Positions 28,820 through 38,728 of a stretch of DNA of 42,953 nt are shown here, piece by piece; the first letter of the stretch is position 1; every line of letters begins with the position of its first letter. Location of the stretch: positions 1 to 42,953 of IMG/VR virus record IMGVR_UViG_3300005663_000095, one strand, 5' to 3'. The position numbers were made by a program, and so were the translations under genes. A model generated the notes under the pieces. The model did no database searches. It saw nothing but the letters and a program-made list of their open reading frames with translations, and was not told the origin of the DNA. The stretch comes from a virus.

Positions 28820-31800
28820 CAGTCACCCCTGTGGGGATACCGCTGCCGCCAACACCGGCGCCTGAAGGATTTCGTTCAGAGAATACAGAAGGGTCGAATT
28901 GTTGCACACCGTCAATATACAGCCACATTATCCAACGGGTGTTACCTTCGATTTTCTGATCGACCGGCAACTGAATACCGTCAATTTCGCGGACCATCAC
29001 CAGATCAATTGTCTCCGCAGTTTTGATAGCGGCCCGAAGGTTCTCGTCCTGTAACAGAAAGTTCGGTTTTACCGGTGAAGTGCCGCGGCTGCCGTCGGCC
29101 TGCCACTGTGTCAGCGCCGTCTCATATTCCCTCTGAGCGACCCGGTTCTTTTCCTCAGCGTTTATGCCCATCAGCCGTACCCGTTGCACCGCCTCAGGTT
29201 CCAACTGTTCGGGGTTGACGTCGGCGTTGGCGAACGACACCAGTTGGTCGGGTCGGAAGAACTCCACCGCCAAAGTGTCACCATCCACAATTTCGACGAA
29301 CGCCGGGTCCACCGTGATCCGCAACGTGTTGTCAGTGGCACCCTGCGGAACTTCGCTCAAGTTGAGTGGCTGGATAGCTTCCCAGAACGGGTCGCCCCAG
29401 TCATCCTGTAATAGTTGGCGGTACTGGGTAATGGACATGTCTTTGCTGATGAGAAGCGGCAGGATTATTTCGTTACGGAACATACGGCGATACACCTCCG
29501 GCAGCGACCTAGGATCTGTGAAGTCTTCCTCCGCTACGGACACCACTTTACGCAGAACATCCAACCGGATTTTGGCCTCGGTGGTCATCAGGTCGGTTAC
29601 TGCCTGACCGACGGCCGGGGCGCTGAACGTATTGGAATCGATGTCGAGCTGGTCGAGCAACTGACCTAACTCAAACCGGTTGTACTCCAGGGTGGGATCA
29701 ATACCGAACATCGGTAGCACCTCAGCTCCTAGAACACCTATCGGAGCAGCAAGGGCGTTAGTGGAGTTGAAAATGGTCGGTCGGCTCCACGAGATGCCGT
29801 CCTCATCCTTGAGTGTTTTGGTGGATTCGCGCCATACCTGTTCACGTAGATGTCGTGCGGCTTTGGACAGGCGGACCAGCATCCCCTCGGCCAGTCCACT
29901 CAGGTCGCCGTGGTCGAACGGGTCGCGGCGTATCAACCAGCCGTTGTCTTTGCCTTGCTGACGTTGCTCGGGGTTGCCGCGGGTGACATAGCGGTCGCCG
30001 TCACATGCTCCCTGCGGGGCCAGGTGCGCTTCGCATTTCCACTGCGACACCATGTTACCCACCATCTCAGGGTGACGCATCAACAGCACCGCCTGTTCGG
30101 TATCGGTCAACTCTTCGAACAGGATGTCCGATAGGCGGTCACCTAACAGGTCGGCTTGTTCGAAGTTGATCGACCCGTCCAAGTATTTGGCGTAGTTGGC
30201 GGTGATGGTGTCGAAGGCTTCTGAGCCGATGCGGCCCTGCTGATGCAACAGGTCGATGGCACCCGACTTGATCCACTCCTCATACAACTGCACATACTGG
30301 CCGTCATCGGCGTCATACAGGAACCCGCCTCCGACCAGGTTCAGACCGAGTTTCTTCATTTCGCCGGCGGTGGCGTTCTGATAGGTTTGGAAGGTGATTC
30401 CTTCTACCCAGTCGCGCCATTCGGGGTCGTTGGGGTCGATCACTCGGAACATGTTTTCGGCGATGGCGGTGGCGAGGTCTACTCGGATGGCGGTGTTGAA
30501 TCCGGCGGGGTTCCCGAAGAAGGTGTTGACTCCTTTTGCGATGTCGCCCAGCACCGACCCCGGGGCCGCGCTCGCGGCGGTGTTGGCGCCGTACTGCAAA
30601 GTGGTCCCTAGTCCGTGGGTGGCGCTTCGTTGCGATTCGGTAGCAGTGAAATCAACGAACCCTTTCATAAATCCCATCGGGTCTTCCCACGGCAACGGGA
30701 CCTGCTGATCGGAGAACGCAAACGACGGATTGAGATACTCGATAATGTCACGCGCCGCCACGAACGGTCCTTCGCCTTCGTCGGGCATCATGTGCAAGAA
30801 CGTGTTGAAGATCGGCGACGCCGAGACGGAGAACTGCATCGCCCAATCCTCGAACTCGGTGCTGGAAGGCAGGAAGGTGGCGGTGTCGAGGACCTTGTGG
30901 AAGATGTCTGTGTACCCGGCGTCTCGAGGATCCTCGCTGTCGAACGTCACATGGAGCCCGCCGTAGAGGTCCATCGCCCGGGTCGTCAACCGCAGATTGA
31001 GCGGGATGGCAGTTTCGAACACCTTTCCTTCCAACGCTCTGAGGCCGGGGATTTTGGCGGCGAGCGGATTCAGACCGAGGGCGGTGCCGTTGGTCAACTC
31101 TCGGCCGTAGAAGCCCATGAAGTCCAACTGCGCTTTCAAAAAGACTGCGAGTTGCTGGCCGCGTTTACCTGCCAGCGAAGTGGCGCCCATCATATAGGCC
31201 ATGTGATCGGCATGAGCTTTGGCGACCCTCGAGGCGGAGACTCCGATCATGCGGTCGGTGCGGTAGCCGCCGCGACGTACGATGTTGTCGATGATCGGTG
31301 ACGACTGGTTGAGCATCCGGTTCGCTTCGAGGATCTGGGCGTCGGTCACAGTGTCAGATTTGGCGAGGATCCGAGCCACCTGGTCGCCGTCGAGATATCT
31401 CCCCCGGTTCTGGTGGCGGGCCTTGAGCGCGGAGAATGTCTGTTCGTAATAGGAACTAAAAATCAGTCCGCCGTGAATGTCGGCGGGGCGTCCGTACATG
31501 ATGTCGAACGCGGCGTTGAACACCCCTTTGGACTGGCCGCGGGTGGCAGGCATGAACGTAAACCGGCGTAGTACCGCGTCGGGTATTTCTTTGCCTTCGG
31601 CCCATGCGGTTTGAATCAGGGTGCGGGTCTCGACGCGGAGTGCCGGATCGGCGATTTGTGACAGGATTACGTTGAGGGATTCGTCGGCGGCTTCCATCGT
31701 TTCGAGCCAGGTCATCTCCCCGGCCTTGGTGGAGTTCAGCGGCGACGTTTTAGGTCCGACCAGTAGCCGGCCGTTCTCGTTGAACCACCAGTCCTCGAAA

Positions 31801-34800
31801 ATCAGGTCGTCTCCGGCGGCGCGGGCCTCAGCCCATTTCTTCCACAGGGGACGGTTTCGTAGGACGCCGTTGAGGAACTGGTTGGCGGCTTCGATGAACT
31901 CCGATTGTGAGTACAGCATGTCGGAGTTCTGATTTGCGATCGCTTTGGAACGGGTCACCAGCCCGCTCACCGCCTGGTCTTTGCCTTGGATGACGGTTCC
32001 CATCCGAGACGAAAAGAAAGCGGACATGTCGGGAACCTCACGTCCGCCGACCAATCTGCGTACACCGGGCAGGTTACGCAACGTGGTTCCGAGTCGTGCT
32101 TGTCCGCGTGATAGGGCGCCGGGGACACGGCCCTCGGTCCCCTCTTTTAGAACTTTGGCGGATACACCGGTTCCGGGGACGTCGGTGGGACGTCCGAAGA
32201 AACCGTTCTTTACGAAGTCACGGAAAATCTCGTCCAGGTTGGAACGGAACCATGTGACCGGGTTCGACAGGACGTTGTACGCCAGAAAACGGTTGGTGCC
32301 GTCCACCAGCGACGCGATCTTATGCTGGGCGATCGGTCCTGCTTTGCGGGCGGGGTCGATGTAGAGGAACTTCTTGTACCAGTCGGTCGGCCCCCAGTTC
32401 TTGGGGCGGTTGGCGTAGGCAATCAGCATCTGCGGTGACACCGGCAAATTGACCGAAGTCTGGTCCTGCACGGTGGTTAGGCGGTTCCACTGAGCGAACG
32501 CTTCGGTGTCGATTATCCGGTCACCGTTGGCGTCTAGCAGCGGCAGCCCGGTCTCGGGGTCGATCTTGGTAGACATCTCGCGGCCTAACGAGATGCGACG
32601 TGCTTCGTCGGGACGGGGTCCGGTGACCTGTTCCCAATCCAACTGGTGGCGAGGTTCCAGCACCCCATCGGCGTTTTTGCGCCACGGCAGATCATCAACA
32701 ACGATAGGTAGGCCGTCGTCACCCAGCTTGAAACCGATACCTGGAATCCGTTCGCCCCAGTCCTGCATGGTGCCGAGGATGAACAGTCGCAAACGTTCGT
32801 TCGACTGCGGCTGACCTAAGCGAGCTGCGATGCCGACCAGATCGGAAACCTCGTTGGCGTTCTCCTTGCGGCGCGCCACCCAATCAGCGGACGCTTCGGC
32901 CAGGTCATCGAACTGCTGGGTGCCGGGGGGGCCGTGGCGGTAACGGGGGCCGAGCGCCGCCAGTTCAGACTGGACTCCGGGCGCTGACGGTCCCGACACA
33001 GACAACAGGGCTTCGTCTGTTAAGGCCACCGTTTCTGATAATTGTGGGGTGACATTGTCGATCAGTCGAATAGCATCGAATCCTGCATCTTTGGCTAGTT
33101 GTGCGCCGTAGATGCTCAACAGATCAAGAGTGTCAGTGAAGTCGTCTGGTCCGACTACGACACCAAATCGCTGTTTAATGAGTTGTGTCAGTTCGTCGGG
33201 CAACATCTCAGCAAGGCGCGCCAACTCATCTGGGCCTTCGATAGAAGCTATCGCCGAGACGCCTGCGTCGGTGTTGCCCGTACCCATTCCACCGAATCTC
33301 GGGTGGTCTGGCAGTAAGGCTTCTTCAACATCAAGGACATTGGCGTCGTCTGCGAGTCTGTGGGTTGACTGCACGGTCTTGCCCTTAACGGCGTGCGGAC
33401 TGGGGGTATCTATGTCGCTCAGATATACACCCCGAGGCGTCTCGGAGGGGAGTCGAGTCCTACCGGGTATGTCGTGACGCTGCAGGGTGGCCCGCTCACC
33501 AGCAGAGGCGGCGTCGGCTTGACGGGCTTCGACCAGCAGACGGTCGCCGTCACGTAACAGTTCCAACTCGCGAGCATCGGCGGTCCGTTGCACGTCCAGC
33601 GGGTCACCGGCACGCGCCAGATCGCGGGCGGCGTCGTCATAAGCCCGTTTCGTCTCAGGAGTCGGATTGCGTATCCAGTCGGCGCGGTTCGCTTCGAAGA
33701 TCCCCTGAACCTCGTCCGATGCCACCGGTTTGGCCTGACGAGCCTCCAACTCTGCGACGCGAGCATCGACGTAGCGGTACTCGTCTGCTTGTCGTGCCAC
33801 GAAGTCGCGGTAGCCGTGCTCGGTGGATTCCGAAGCGAGTTCACGTCTGACTCCTCGCGCGGCCTGTAGTTGTAGGGCGTTGTTCGACAGGGCATAGGAG
33901 TTGTCGAACATGACCATCTCGTTGAGGAACAGCTTGGCCTGGGTACGCCACACTTCGGGGGTGGTGACCCCATCGACGCTCATCGCTGTCAGCAGATCTA
34001 TGCCGTCGGTCATAAAGCGGTCCGGTGACAGCGACCACGTTTTGTTCGATGACAGTTGACCCAGCAGCCGTTTGAGTCCTTGACGTGCTTCGGCATCACC
34101 CAGTTTGGACATGTTGGCGATCCACATCGAGGTATTGCGGAGTTTGAGGGTGCCGGTCATGGCGGGGATCATGTCGCCTGACACCATTTCACGCAGGATG
34201 ATTTCTCCTACCACGTCGTCGGAGGTGGCGAACAGCAGTTCGGTCATGCCTTTGGGGCTGATCCCGGTGTGGCCCAGCAGTCCCATCAGCGCCGGGGCGT
34301 TCCCGAAGAACTCGTGTGACTCGGCGAGGAACCCGCCGGCATACGAGTTGACCTGCGGCATCCATAGCCGTTGCGCTCTGGCCGAGTTCAGCCATCGGGT
34401 GGCGCCTTTCTCGGTGGACATCAGGTGTTTCATCCATGAGGCCCGCGCCGGGCCTGAGGCGAATATCCAGGTGCCGAGGTCGCCGACTATTGATCCGTAG
34501 ACGTTGAACGCCCCTTTCCATTCGTCGGGGACATCGGCGTATTCGCCGAAGGTCAGGTGTTCTCCTCGACCGCCGACCCACTCCGGGTAAGCCGCGGCAG
34601 CGTTGAACTCGAACACCGAGACGAACGCCTTGGCCATCTCCGCGATGTTGAAATCTGAGTCGGAGGCAGCCGCCAACACTGCGGCGGGGGCTTGGCTGAG
34701 GTCACCCAGGAAGTCGTGCATGGCGATGGCGTTGCCCTGAGCGAACTCTTCCCACCCTTCAATCACAGTCATCGCCGCTGGCATGATGCGGTCTTCGGTG

Positions 34801-36341
34801 AACTTCTGCAATGAGGTGCGTTCGTCATAGAAGTTCGCCACATCATCACCGAAAGCTTCGTGCGAGTCTTGTAGGTGGTTGATGAGACGGTCACGGGTTT
34901 CAGGGTCCTCTACCGCGTCGAGCGCGCCGCGGGCCGCAGCCAGCAGGTCGGGTTGCTCCAACGACATTATCCCCATTGCTAGGACAATCATGTCGGCGTC
35001 AGACGCGGCGAACTGGGCGTTCCATTCCGACTGACGTGAAACCGCCTCGTCGTGTTTCTCTTGTGTGGAGTTGACCCAGGCCCGCGATCCGACTTCTGAT
35101 ACCAGCCAGTTGACCGGGGCGTTGGCTTCGTCCCACAGCCGACCGGCGGGGTGGAACAGTCCGGCGCCGAAGAACTCGGCGGCGCCTCCCAGGAGGTTCT
35201 GCTGACCGGGCAGACCCGGGTCGGAGACCAGTTGGTGTTTGGTGCCGTACAGCGCTTCGATGAAGGCGGCGATGACATGCTTGGGGTCGTCTTTGATCGG
35301 TCCGTCGAGCCGGATATCGAACGTGTACCCGCCTTCCCTTTCGAATGTGCCGTCTACTTCGAAGGTGCCGAGCATCCGGTCACCGGACTTTATGTAGGTG
35401 AACGGTCGGCCCACCATGTTGTTGAAGATGCGTCCCACCTCATAGACGTCTTCGGGGTCCCGTCCGCCGAATGCGGCTATGAACTCTTCATCGTCACGTC
35501 CCAGAGTGTTATTGGGATCTAACGCTTCGAGTGTTTTCGCCGCGTCGGATATCGGTAGGTCGGTGATGCTGACGTTCTGGCGGAGCATTGCTTCCTGTTC
35601 GAAGATCAGTCCGAACTCACCGGCGAACAATTTCGCGTCTATCTCGGAGATGTCGAGTCCTTCCATCAGTTCATCGAGGTTGACCCCCTGATTGGCGATC
35701 ATCTCAGTGGACCGCATGTACCATTCGAAGTCTTCGATCTGGTCTGAGGACGCTTCTAACATTCTGTTGACAGCGAGGTTGGCGAAGGGGAGTTCCCCGA
35801 GGGTCTGTGTCATTACGGCAGCGACGAGGCTCTTTCCCGTGAGTTCCTCAAGGGCAGGTGTTTCGTCAATCCATTGTCCCATCAGGATCGCCTGCGCCGA
35901 GAACCGTTCCCAAATCCCCGCGGCGGACAGTTCCAATCCGCTGGCAGGGTGACGAGTCATATAGTCCTGGTAGAAAACCAACGCATACGTCTGTTCACGG
36001 GCCGACAGTCCGGCGCGTGGTGATGCTGCTACTTTCGCGGCGCGGTCGCCGGGGACCCGCGCTGAGGTACGAGCGGTTCCGGTCAGCAACGCCGGGTCGT
36101 GGGTTTCGAAAAGCCGGGTGGCTACTTGATCTGCCAACGTGTCTGCGGCCCGTCCGGTTGCGAGCGCGGCGCGTCCGGCTGCCAGCAGCAGCGGTTTAGG
36201 AGCGGCGAGGAAATCGAGCACTTGATCGCCGAGTCCTGGTTCCTCTGGTTCTTCCTCGTCAGGATGCCGTTCGTTGGGTCCGGCCGCGGTCGGCTTGGCG
36301 ATCCTGGCGCTGATCCTTGCCAGTTCTTCGCGGGCGGTCAT
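28812..36341 (-). CDS. Giant virion-associated protein with SNase-like C-terminus (2509 aa)
   Basis: A 7.5-kb ORF between portal and capsid genes. Long helical N-terminal two thirds. A segment around 955-1115 (TPRGVYLSDIDTP with Tyr973, then a Gly-rich FGGMGTGNTD and GFDAIRLIDN at about 1087-1096) has the layout of ADP-ribosyltransferase-like polyvalent domains, a tentative call. Another characteristic stretch is NVLSNPVTWFRSNLDEIFRD. The last 160 residues form a staphylococcal-nuclease-like domain: DGDT at 2353-2356, VRLMGINAEE with Arg2389 and Glu2397, and TRWIMWLYIDG with Arg2469, aligning with SNase Arg35, Glu43 and Arg87; the Asp40 equivalent is Asn2394. Such size and gene order fit a protein ejected with the DNA, or a multidomain polyvalent protein. 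Overlaps its neighbours by 4 and 8 bases. Confidence 0.8.
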   Translation of the reverse strand: MTAREELARISARIAKPTAAGPNERHPDEEEPEEPGLGDQVLDFLAAPKPLLLAAGRAALATGRAADTLADQVATRLFETHDPALLTGTARTSARVPGDRAAKVAASPRAGLSAREQTYALVFYQDYMTRHPASGLELSAAGIWERFSAQAILMGQWIDETPALEELTGKSLVAAVMTQTLGELPFANLAVNRMLEASSDQIEDFEWYMRSTEMIANQGVNLDELMEGLDISEIDAKLFAGEFGLIFEQEAMLRQNVSITDLPISDAAKTLEALDPNNTLGRDDEEFIAAFGGRDPEDVYEVGRIFNNMVGRPFTYIKSGDRMLGTFEVDGTFEREGGYTFDIRLDGPIKDDPKHVIAAFIEALYGTKHQLVSDPGLPGQQNLLGGAAEFFGAGLFHPAGRLWDEANAPVNWLVSEVGSRAWVNSTQEKHDEAVSRQSEWNAQFAASDADMIVLAMGIMSLEQPDLLAAARGALDAVEDPETRDRLINHLQDSHEAFGDDVANFYDERTSLQKFTEDRIMPAAMTVIEGWEEFAQGNAIAMHDFLGDLSQAPAAVLAAASDSDFNIAEMAKAFVSVFEFNAAAAYPEWVGGRGEHLTFGEYADVPDEWKGAFNVYGSIVGDLGTWIFASGPARASWMKHLMSTEKGATRWLNSARAQRLWMPQVNSYAGGFLAESHEFFGNAPALMGLLGHTGISPKGMTELLFATSDDVVGEIILREMVSGDMIPAMTGTLKLRNTSMWIANMSKLGDAEARQGLKRLLGQLSSNKTWSLSPDRFMTDGIDLLTAMSVDGVTTPEVWRTQAKLFLNEMVMFDNSYALSNNALQLQAARGVRRELASESTEHGYRDFVARQADEYRYVDARVAELEARQAKPVASDEVQGIFEANRADWIRNPTPETKRAYDDAARDLARAGDPLDVQRTADARELELLRDGDRLLVEARQADAASAGERATLQRHDIPGRTRLPSETPRGVYLSDIDTPSPHAVKGKTVQSTHRLADDANVLDVEEALLPDHPRFGGMGTGNTDAGVSAIASIEGPDELARLAEMLPDELTQLIKQRFGVVVGPDDFTDTLDLLSIYGAQLAKDAGFDAIRLIDNVTPQLSETVALTDEALLSVSGPSAPGVQSELAALGPRYRHGPPGTQQFDDLAEASADWVARRKENANEVSDLVGIAARLGQPQSNERLRLFILGTMQDWGERIPGIGFKLGDDGLPIVVDDLPWRKNADGVLEPRHQLDWEQVTGPRPDEARRISLGREMSTKIDPETGLPLLDANGDRIIDTEAFAQWNRLTTVQDQTSVNLPVSPQMLIAYANRPKNWGPTDWYKKFLYIDPARKAGPIAQHKIASLVDGTNRFLAYNVLSNPVTWFRSNLDEIFRDFVKNGFFGRPTDVPGTGVSAKVLKEGTEGRVPGALSRGQARLGTTLRNLPGVRRLVGGREVPDMSAFFSSRMGTVIQGKDQAVSGLVTRSKAIANQNSDMLYSQSEFIEAANQFLNGVLRNRPLWKKWAEARAAGDDLIFEDWWFNENGRLLVGPKTSPLNSTKAGEMTWLETMEAADESLNVILSQIADPALRVETRTLIQTAWAEGKEIPDAVLRRFTFMPATRGQSKGVFNAAFDIMYGRPADIHGGLIFSSYYEQTFSALKARHQNRGRYLDGDQVARILAKSDTVTDAQILEANRMLNQSSPIIDNIVRRGGYRTDRMIGVSASRVAKAHADHMAYMMGATSLAGKRGQQLAVFLKAQLDFMGFYGRELTNGTALGLNPLAAKIPGLRALEGKVFETAIPLNLRLTTRAMDLYGGLHVTFDSEDPRDAGYTDIFHKVLDTATFLPSSTEFEDWAMQFSVSASPIFNTFLHMMPDEGEGPFVAARDIIEYLNPSFAFSDQQVPLPWEDPMGFMKGFVDFTATESQRSATHGLGTTLQYGANTAASAAPGSVLGDIAKGVNTFFGNPAGFNTAIRVDLATAIAENMFRVIDPNDPEWRDWVEGITFQTYQNATAGEMKKLGLNLVGGGFLYDADDGQYVQLYEEWIKSGAIDLLHQQGRIGSEAFDTITANYAKYLDGSINFEQADLLGDRLSDILFEELTDTEQAVLLMRHPEMVGNMVSQWKCEAHLAPQGACDGDRYVTRGNPEQRQQGKDNGWLIRRDPFDHGDLSGLAEGMLVRLSKAARHLREQVWRESTKTLKDEDGISWSRPTIFNSTNALAAPIGVLGAEVLPMFGIDPTLEYNRFELGQLLDQLDIDSNTFSAPAVGQAVTDLMTTEAKIRLDVLRKVVSVAEEDFTDPRSLPEVYRRMFRNEIILPLLISKDMSITQYRQLLQDDWGDPFWEAIQPLNLSEVPQGATDNTLRITVDPAFVEIVDGDTLAVEFFRPDQLVSFANADVNPEQLEPEAVQRVRLMGINAEEKNRVAQREYETALTQWQADGSRGTSPVKPNFLLQDENLRAAIKTAETIDLVMVREIDGIQLPVDQKIEGNTRWIMWLYIDGVQQFDPSVFSERNPSGAGVGGSGIPTGVTDG

Positions 36342-36625
36342 GTCCGCAGACGTGAAGCCAGGTCCCGCAGAATCGGGTTCTGTGACAGCTCAACTTCGTC
36401 GAGGATGCGGGCGTCGTCGTTCTGACGTAGCTGTCCGAACCCTTCGGGTGTGCGTGACTCGAGAGCATCAAACTCGCCTTGCTGACGCGGTGTCGCCTGA
36501 CGCAGCGGCGCTTGCGGTGCTTGTTGCCCGACAGACTGCGGTAGCCCTACTTCGGCGGTCTGCGCTTCGATCTGTTGGGTGGGCGGTCCGCCTGGTTCCT
36601 TGTTGGGGACAAGCGAAATGGTCAT
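36338..36625 (-). CDS. Gln/Pro-rich hypothetical protein (95 aa)
   Basis: MTISLVPNKEPGGPPTQQIE, Gln/Pro-rich middle (QSVGQQAPQAPLRQATPRQQ), helical end LDEVELSQNPILRDLASRLR. ATGA overlap with the 56-aa gene and with the giant gene. Low-complexity character suggests a flexible virion linker or assembly factor. Confidence 0.65.
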   Translation of the reverse strand: MTISLVPNKEPGGPPTQQIEAQTAEVGLPQSVGQQAPQAPLRQATPRQQGEFDALESRTPEGFGQLRQNDDARILDEVELSQNPILRDLASRLRT

Positions 36626-36792
36626 GGTCTAAACCTCAACCAAGCCCACAGACGGCGATACCAGGAAACCCCGAGTGGAACCAATATGTAGTCGCCCTCG
36701 TCGGGTGTGACGCCAGCCTCCGATGACGACAGTCCATCTATCTTTGGCCAACCGTACTCGTCGCGTTCTACATGGACCGTGAAGATGTTCAT
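36622..36792 (-). CDS. Microprotein after the portal gene (56 aa)
   Basis: MNIFTVHVERDEYGWPKIDG then LSSSEAGVTPDEGDYILVPL and GVSWYRRLWAWLRFRP. Beta-like first half and a basic Trp/Arg-rich end. ATG overlaps the portal stop and the stop overlaps the next ATG. Both ATGA overlaps argue for a real gene. No family recognised. Confidence 0.7.
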   Translation of the reverse strand: MNIFTVHVERDEYGWPKIDGLSSSEAGVTPDEGDYILVPLGVSWYRRLWAWLRFRP

Positions 36793-38519
36793 TGCACCAG
36801 ACTCAGTAGTTCGGGGGTGACCTGCGGCGGCGGGGCCTCAGCCGACTGGGCGGCTTGCTCCTCCGTGCCTTTGAGGATCTTCTGCATCGCGGTGCGGGTG
36901 GTTTCTTTGTCACCGTCGAGCATCTCCACATATTCCAACAGTTGCGCAGTGGAACCCTGGGCGACCATTGCGGGGAGGACGCCGTCTTCGAACAGACGGA
37001 CCGCTTTGTCCAACGACATTTCGCGTTCGGCCGCGATGGCGTTGGGGACCATGCCGGAGCGTTGCATCGCCATCCGTTTCGGCAACCATTCCAACCGATG
37101 CGCCGCACCCAGGTTCAGTAAGTTGGTGTGGGAATCTACTCCGAGGGCGGGGTAGGAGACCAGGACGCGGTAGTCGCCTTTCCAGAACTCCGCGGGGGTG
37201 TAATCGTCGGTGTAGGCCTCACCGGCGTCGAAGCCGTCGATCTTGCGTTCCACCGGCCTCAGCTTATTGACGGGATCTTCATACGACCACTGCTCATCCA
37301 ATGATGCCAGACGTCCGAAGGCATCGGTGTAGAAGCGGGCCATGTCGGTCTGCGCCCAGGACTGCTGGGCGTTGTATCCGCCCTGCAGGAGCTGGACTGC
37401 TTCACCGGAGGCGATCGAAGCGCCAGGTTCGCCGCCGCGTTGCTGCGGGAAGTGACCGGCGTTGCGTGCCGCTCGGAGCTGTTCGTCGATGTGGGTGAAG
37501 GCAGCGAAGTCGGTCGGCGGTCTCGGGTAATCAATGACTGCCTTTTCAGGGCCGCGCACACCGCGCATCACCACGTCGGGGCCGAACTTCTGCCAGTTCT
37601 CGATGTTCTGCACCACCGGGGGAGCGTGCATCGACCGTCGCAGGTTGAGCATCAATTCGATCTGCAAACCGTGAGCGATCTTGAGCGGCGGCAGCATCGC
37701 GTCCAGCTTGCCTCTGATCTCACCGTCAGCCGACACCGCTTTGGACACCAGGATCGGACAGCCGTTCATCCTGTGCTCCGAAGGCGGTTTGAGCCATGCC
37801 ACCGCCACGTTGGTCTGGCCGATCTCGGACGGCCGGATGTAGTCGGCGTCACCAGACGTGACCAGCTCTTCGTGCGCCAGGGCGATCGACCAATGAGTTT
37901 CGTTGGCCCACCAGATCACCTCGTACTGCGGTTCGATTCTGCCCTTCATCGTCGTCGCCACTTGCTGCAGTCCCGGGTTACCGGCACCGAACTCACGCAC
38001 GATGTCGGCGAAGCGCTGCTTACGGATCAAAAGACCTTCGGCCAGTTGACCTTTGGAGTTCCACGACACCGGAAACACATGACGCGGAGCAAGGCGTTCC
38101 AGGTACGGCATCCCTTGGGGGTCGTCCCAGTCCTTCCATGCCATCGCGGCGGGCATCCCGTACACGAACCAGTCCAGATAGAACCCGACATGATGCGCGT
38201 CGAGGCGGGAGTTCTGGGCGAGGGTGGTGAAGACTCTCGAGGCCTGTTCGCCGGAGCGTTCGGCGCGGTCCAACCGTGTTCCTCGTCGGGGGGGTACGTC
38301 GAAGATGGGCAGAATGGAGGCGGCGGTGGCGGATTTGTCTTCGGCAGCTTCGAGGTAGACGTTTTCGACTGCGGGTTCTGATTGGGTGACGGAGAGGTCG
38401 GGCCACACCTTGTTCCATTCGCCACGCAGTATCCGGTCGGAGCGGGTCATGCGCCATTTGGAGTTGCGGTTGATGTCGAGAGCTACCCGACGGGTCTCAC
38501 GCAGTTCACCGAGGTTCAC
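36789..38519 (-). CDS. Portal protein
   Basis: 576 aa with GTG start overlapping the upstream stop. It follows the terminase and has portal-type features: helical N-terminus (MNLGELRETRRVALDINRNS), SATAASILPIFDVPPRRGTR, LDWFVYGMPAAMAWKDWDDP, the stem-region-like DAMLPPLKIAHGLQIELMLN and SGEAVQLLQGGYNAQQSWAQ, and a helical C-terminus (EQAAQSAEAPPPQ). Forms the dodecameric ring at one capsid vertex through which DNA is packaged and ejected. Confidence 0.85.
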   Translation of the reverse strand: MNLGELRETRRVALDINRNSKWRMTRSDRILRGEWNKVWPDLSVTQSEPAVENVYLEAAEDKSATAASILPIFDVPPRRGTRLDRAERSGEQASRVFTTLAQNSRLDAHHVGFYLDWFVYGMPAAMAWKDWDDPQGMPYLERLAPRHVFPVSWNSKGQLAEGLLIRKQRFADIVREFGAGNPGLQQVATTMKGRIEPQYEVIWWANETHWSIALAHEELVTSGDADYIRPSEIGQTNVAVAWLKPPSEHRMNGCPILVSKAVSADGEIRGKLDAMLPPLKIAHGLQIELMLNLRRSMHAPPVVQNIENWQKFGPDVVMRGVRGPEKAVIDYPRPPTDFAAFTHIDEQLRAARNAGHFPQQRGGEPGASIASGEAVQLLQGGYNAQQSWAQTDMARFYTDAFGRLASLDEQWSYEDPVNKLRPVERKIDGFDAGEAYTDDYTPAEFWKGDYRVLVSYPALGVDSHTNLLNLGAAHRLEWLPKRMAMQRSGMVPNAIAAEREMSLDKAVRLFEDGVLPAMVAQGSTAQLLEYVEMLDGDKETTRTAMQKILKGTEEQAAQSAEAPPPQVTPELLSLVQ

Positions 38520-38728
38520 GTCTTCACTACCGCGTCAGGTTCCATACGGCACAGAAACGACCCGTTGAACCAGAGCATCTGGTTTCCGGTGAAGGCGTGG
38601 AAGTCAATAACCTGCGCCGACTCAAACCGCATACCCAGACAGGGGGATTGCCCCGCGACCAGCACCACCTGATCGGAGTCAACAACCATCGGCCTCTGGT
38701 CATACTTACGAACGACGATTGCTCTCAT
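38516..38728 (-). CDS. Hypothetical protein (70 aa)
   Basis: MRAIVVRKYDQRPMVVDSDQ then VVLVAGQSPCLGMRFESAQV and GSFLCRMEPDAVVKT. Beta pattern. ATGA and GTGA overlaps with the 58-aa and portal genes. Possibly a small packaging or head-joining factor; unknown. Confidence 0.7.
   Translation of the reverse strand: MRAIVVRKYDQRPMVVDSDQVVLVAGQSPCLGMRFESAQVIDFHAFTGNQMLWFNGSFLCRMEPDAVVKT

Noticed and set aside
30615-31301. 228-aa plus-strand ORF opposite the giant gene
   Set aside because: Antisense shadow of a long GC-rich coding gene; no ribosome site and Arg/Gly/Val-biased composition.
37440-38381. 313-aa plus-strand ORF opposite the portal gene
   Set aside because: Shadow of the portal frame; His/Arg-rich composition and no coupling to any gene.
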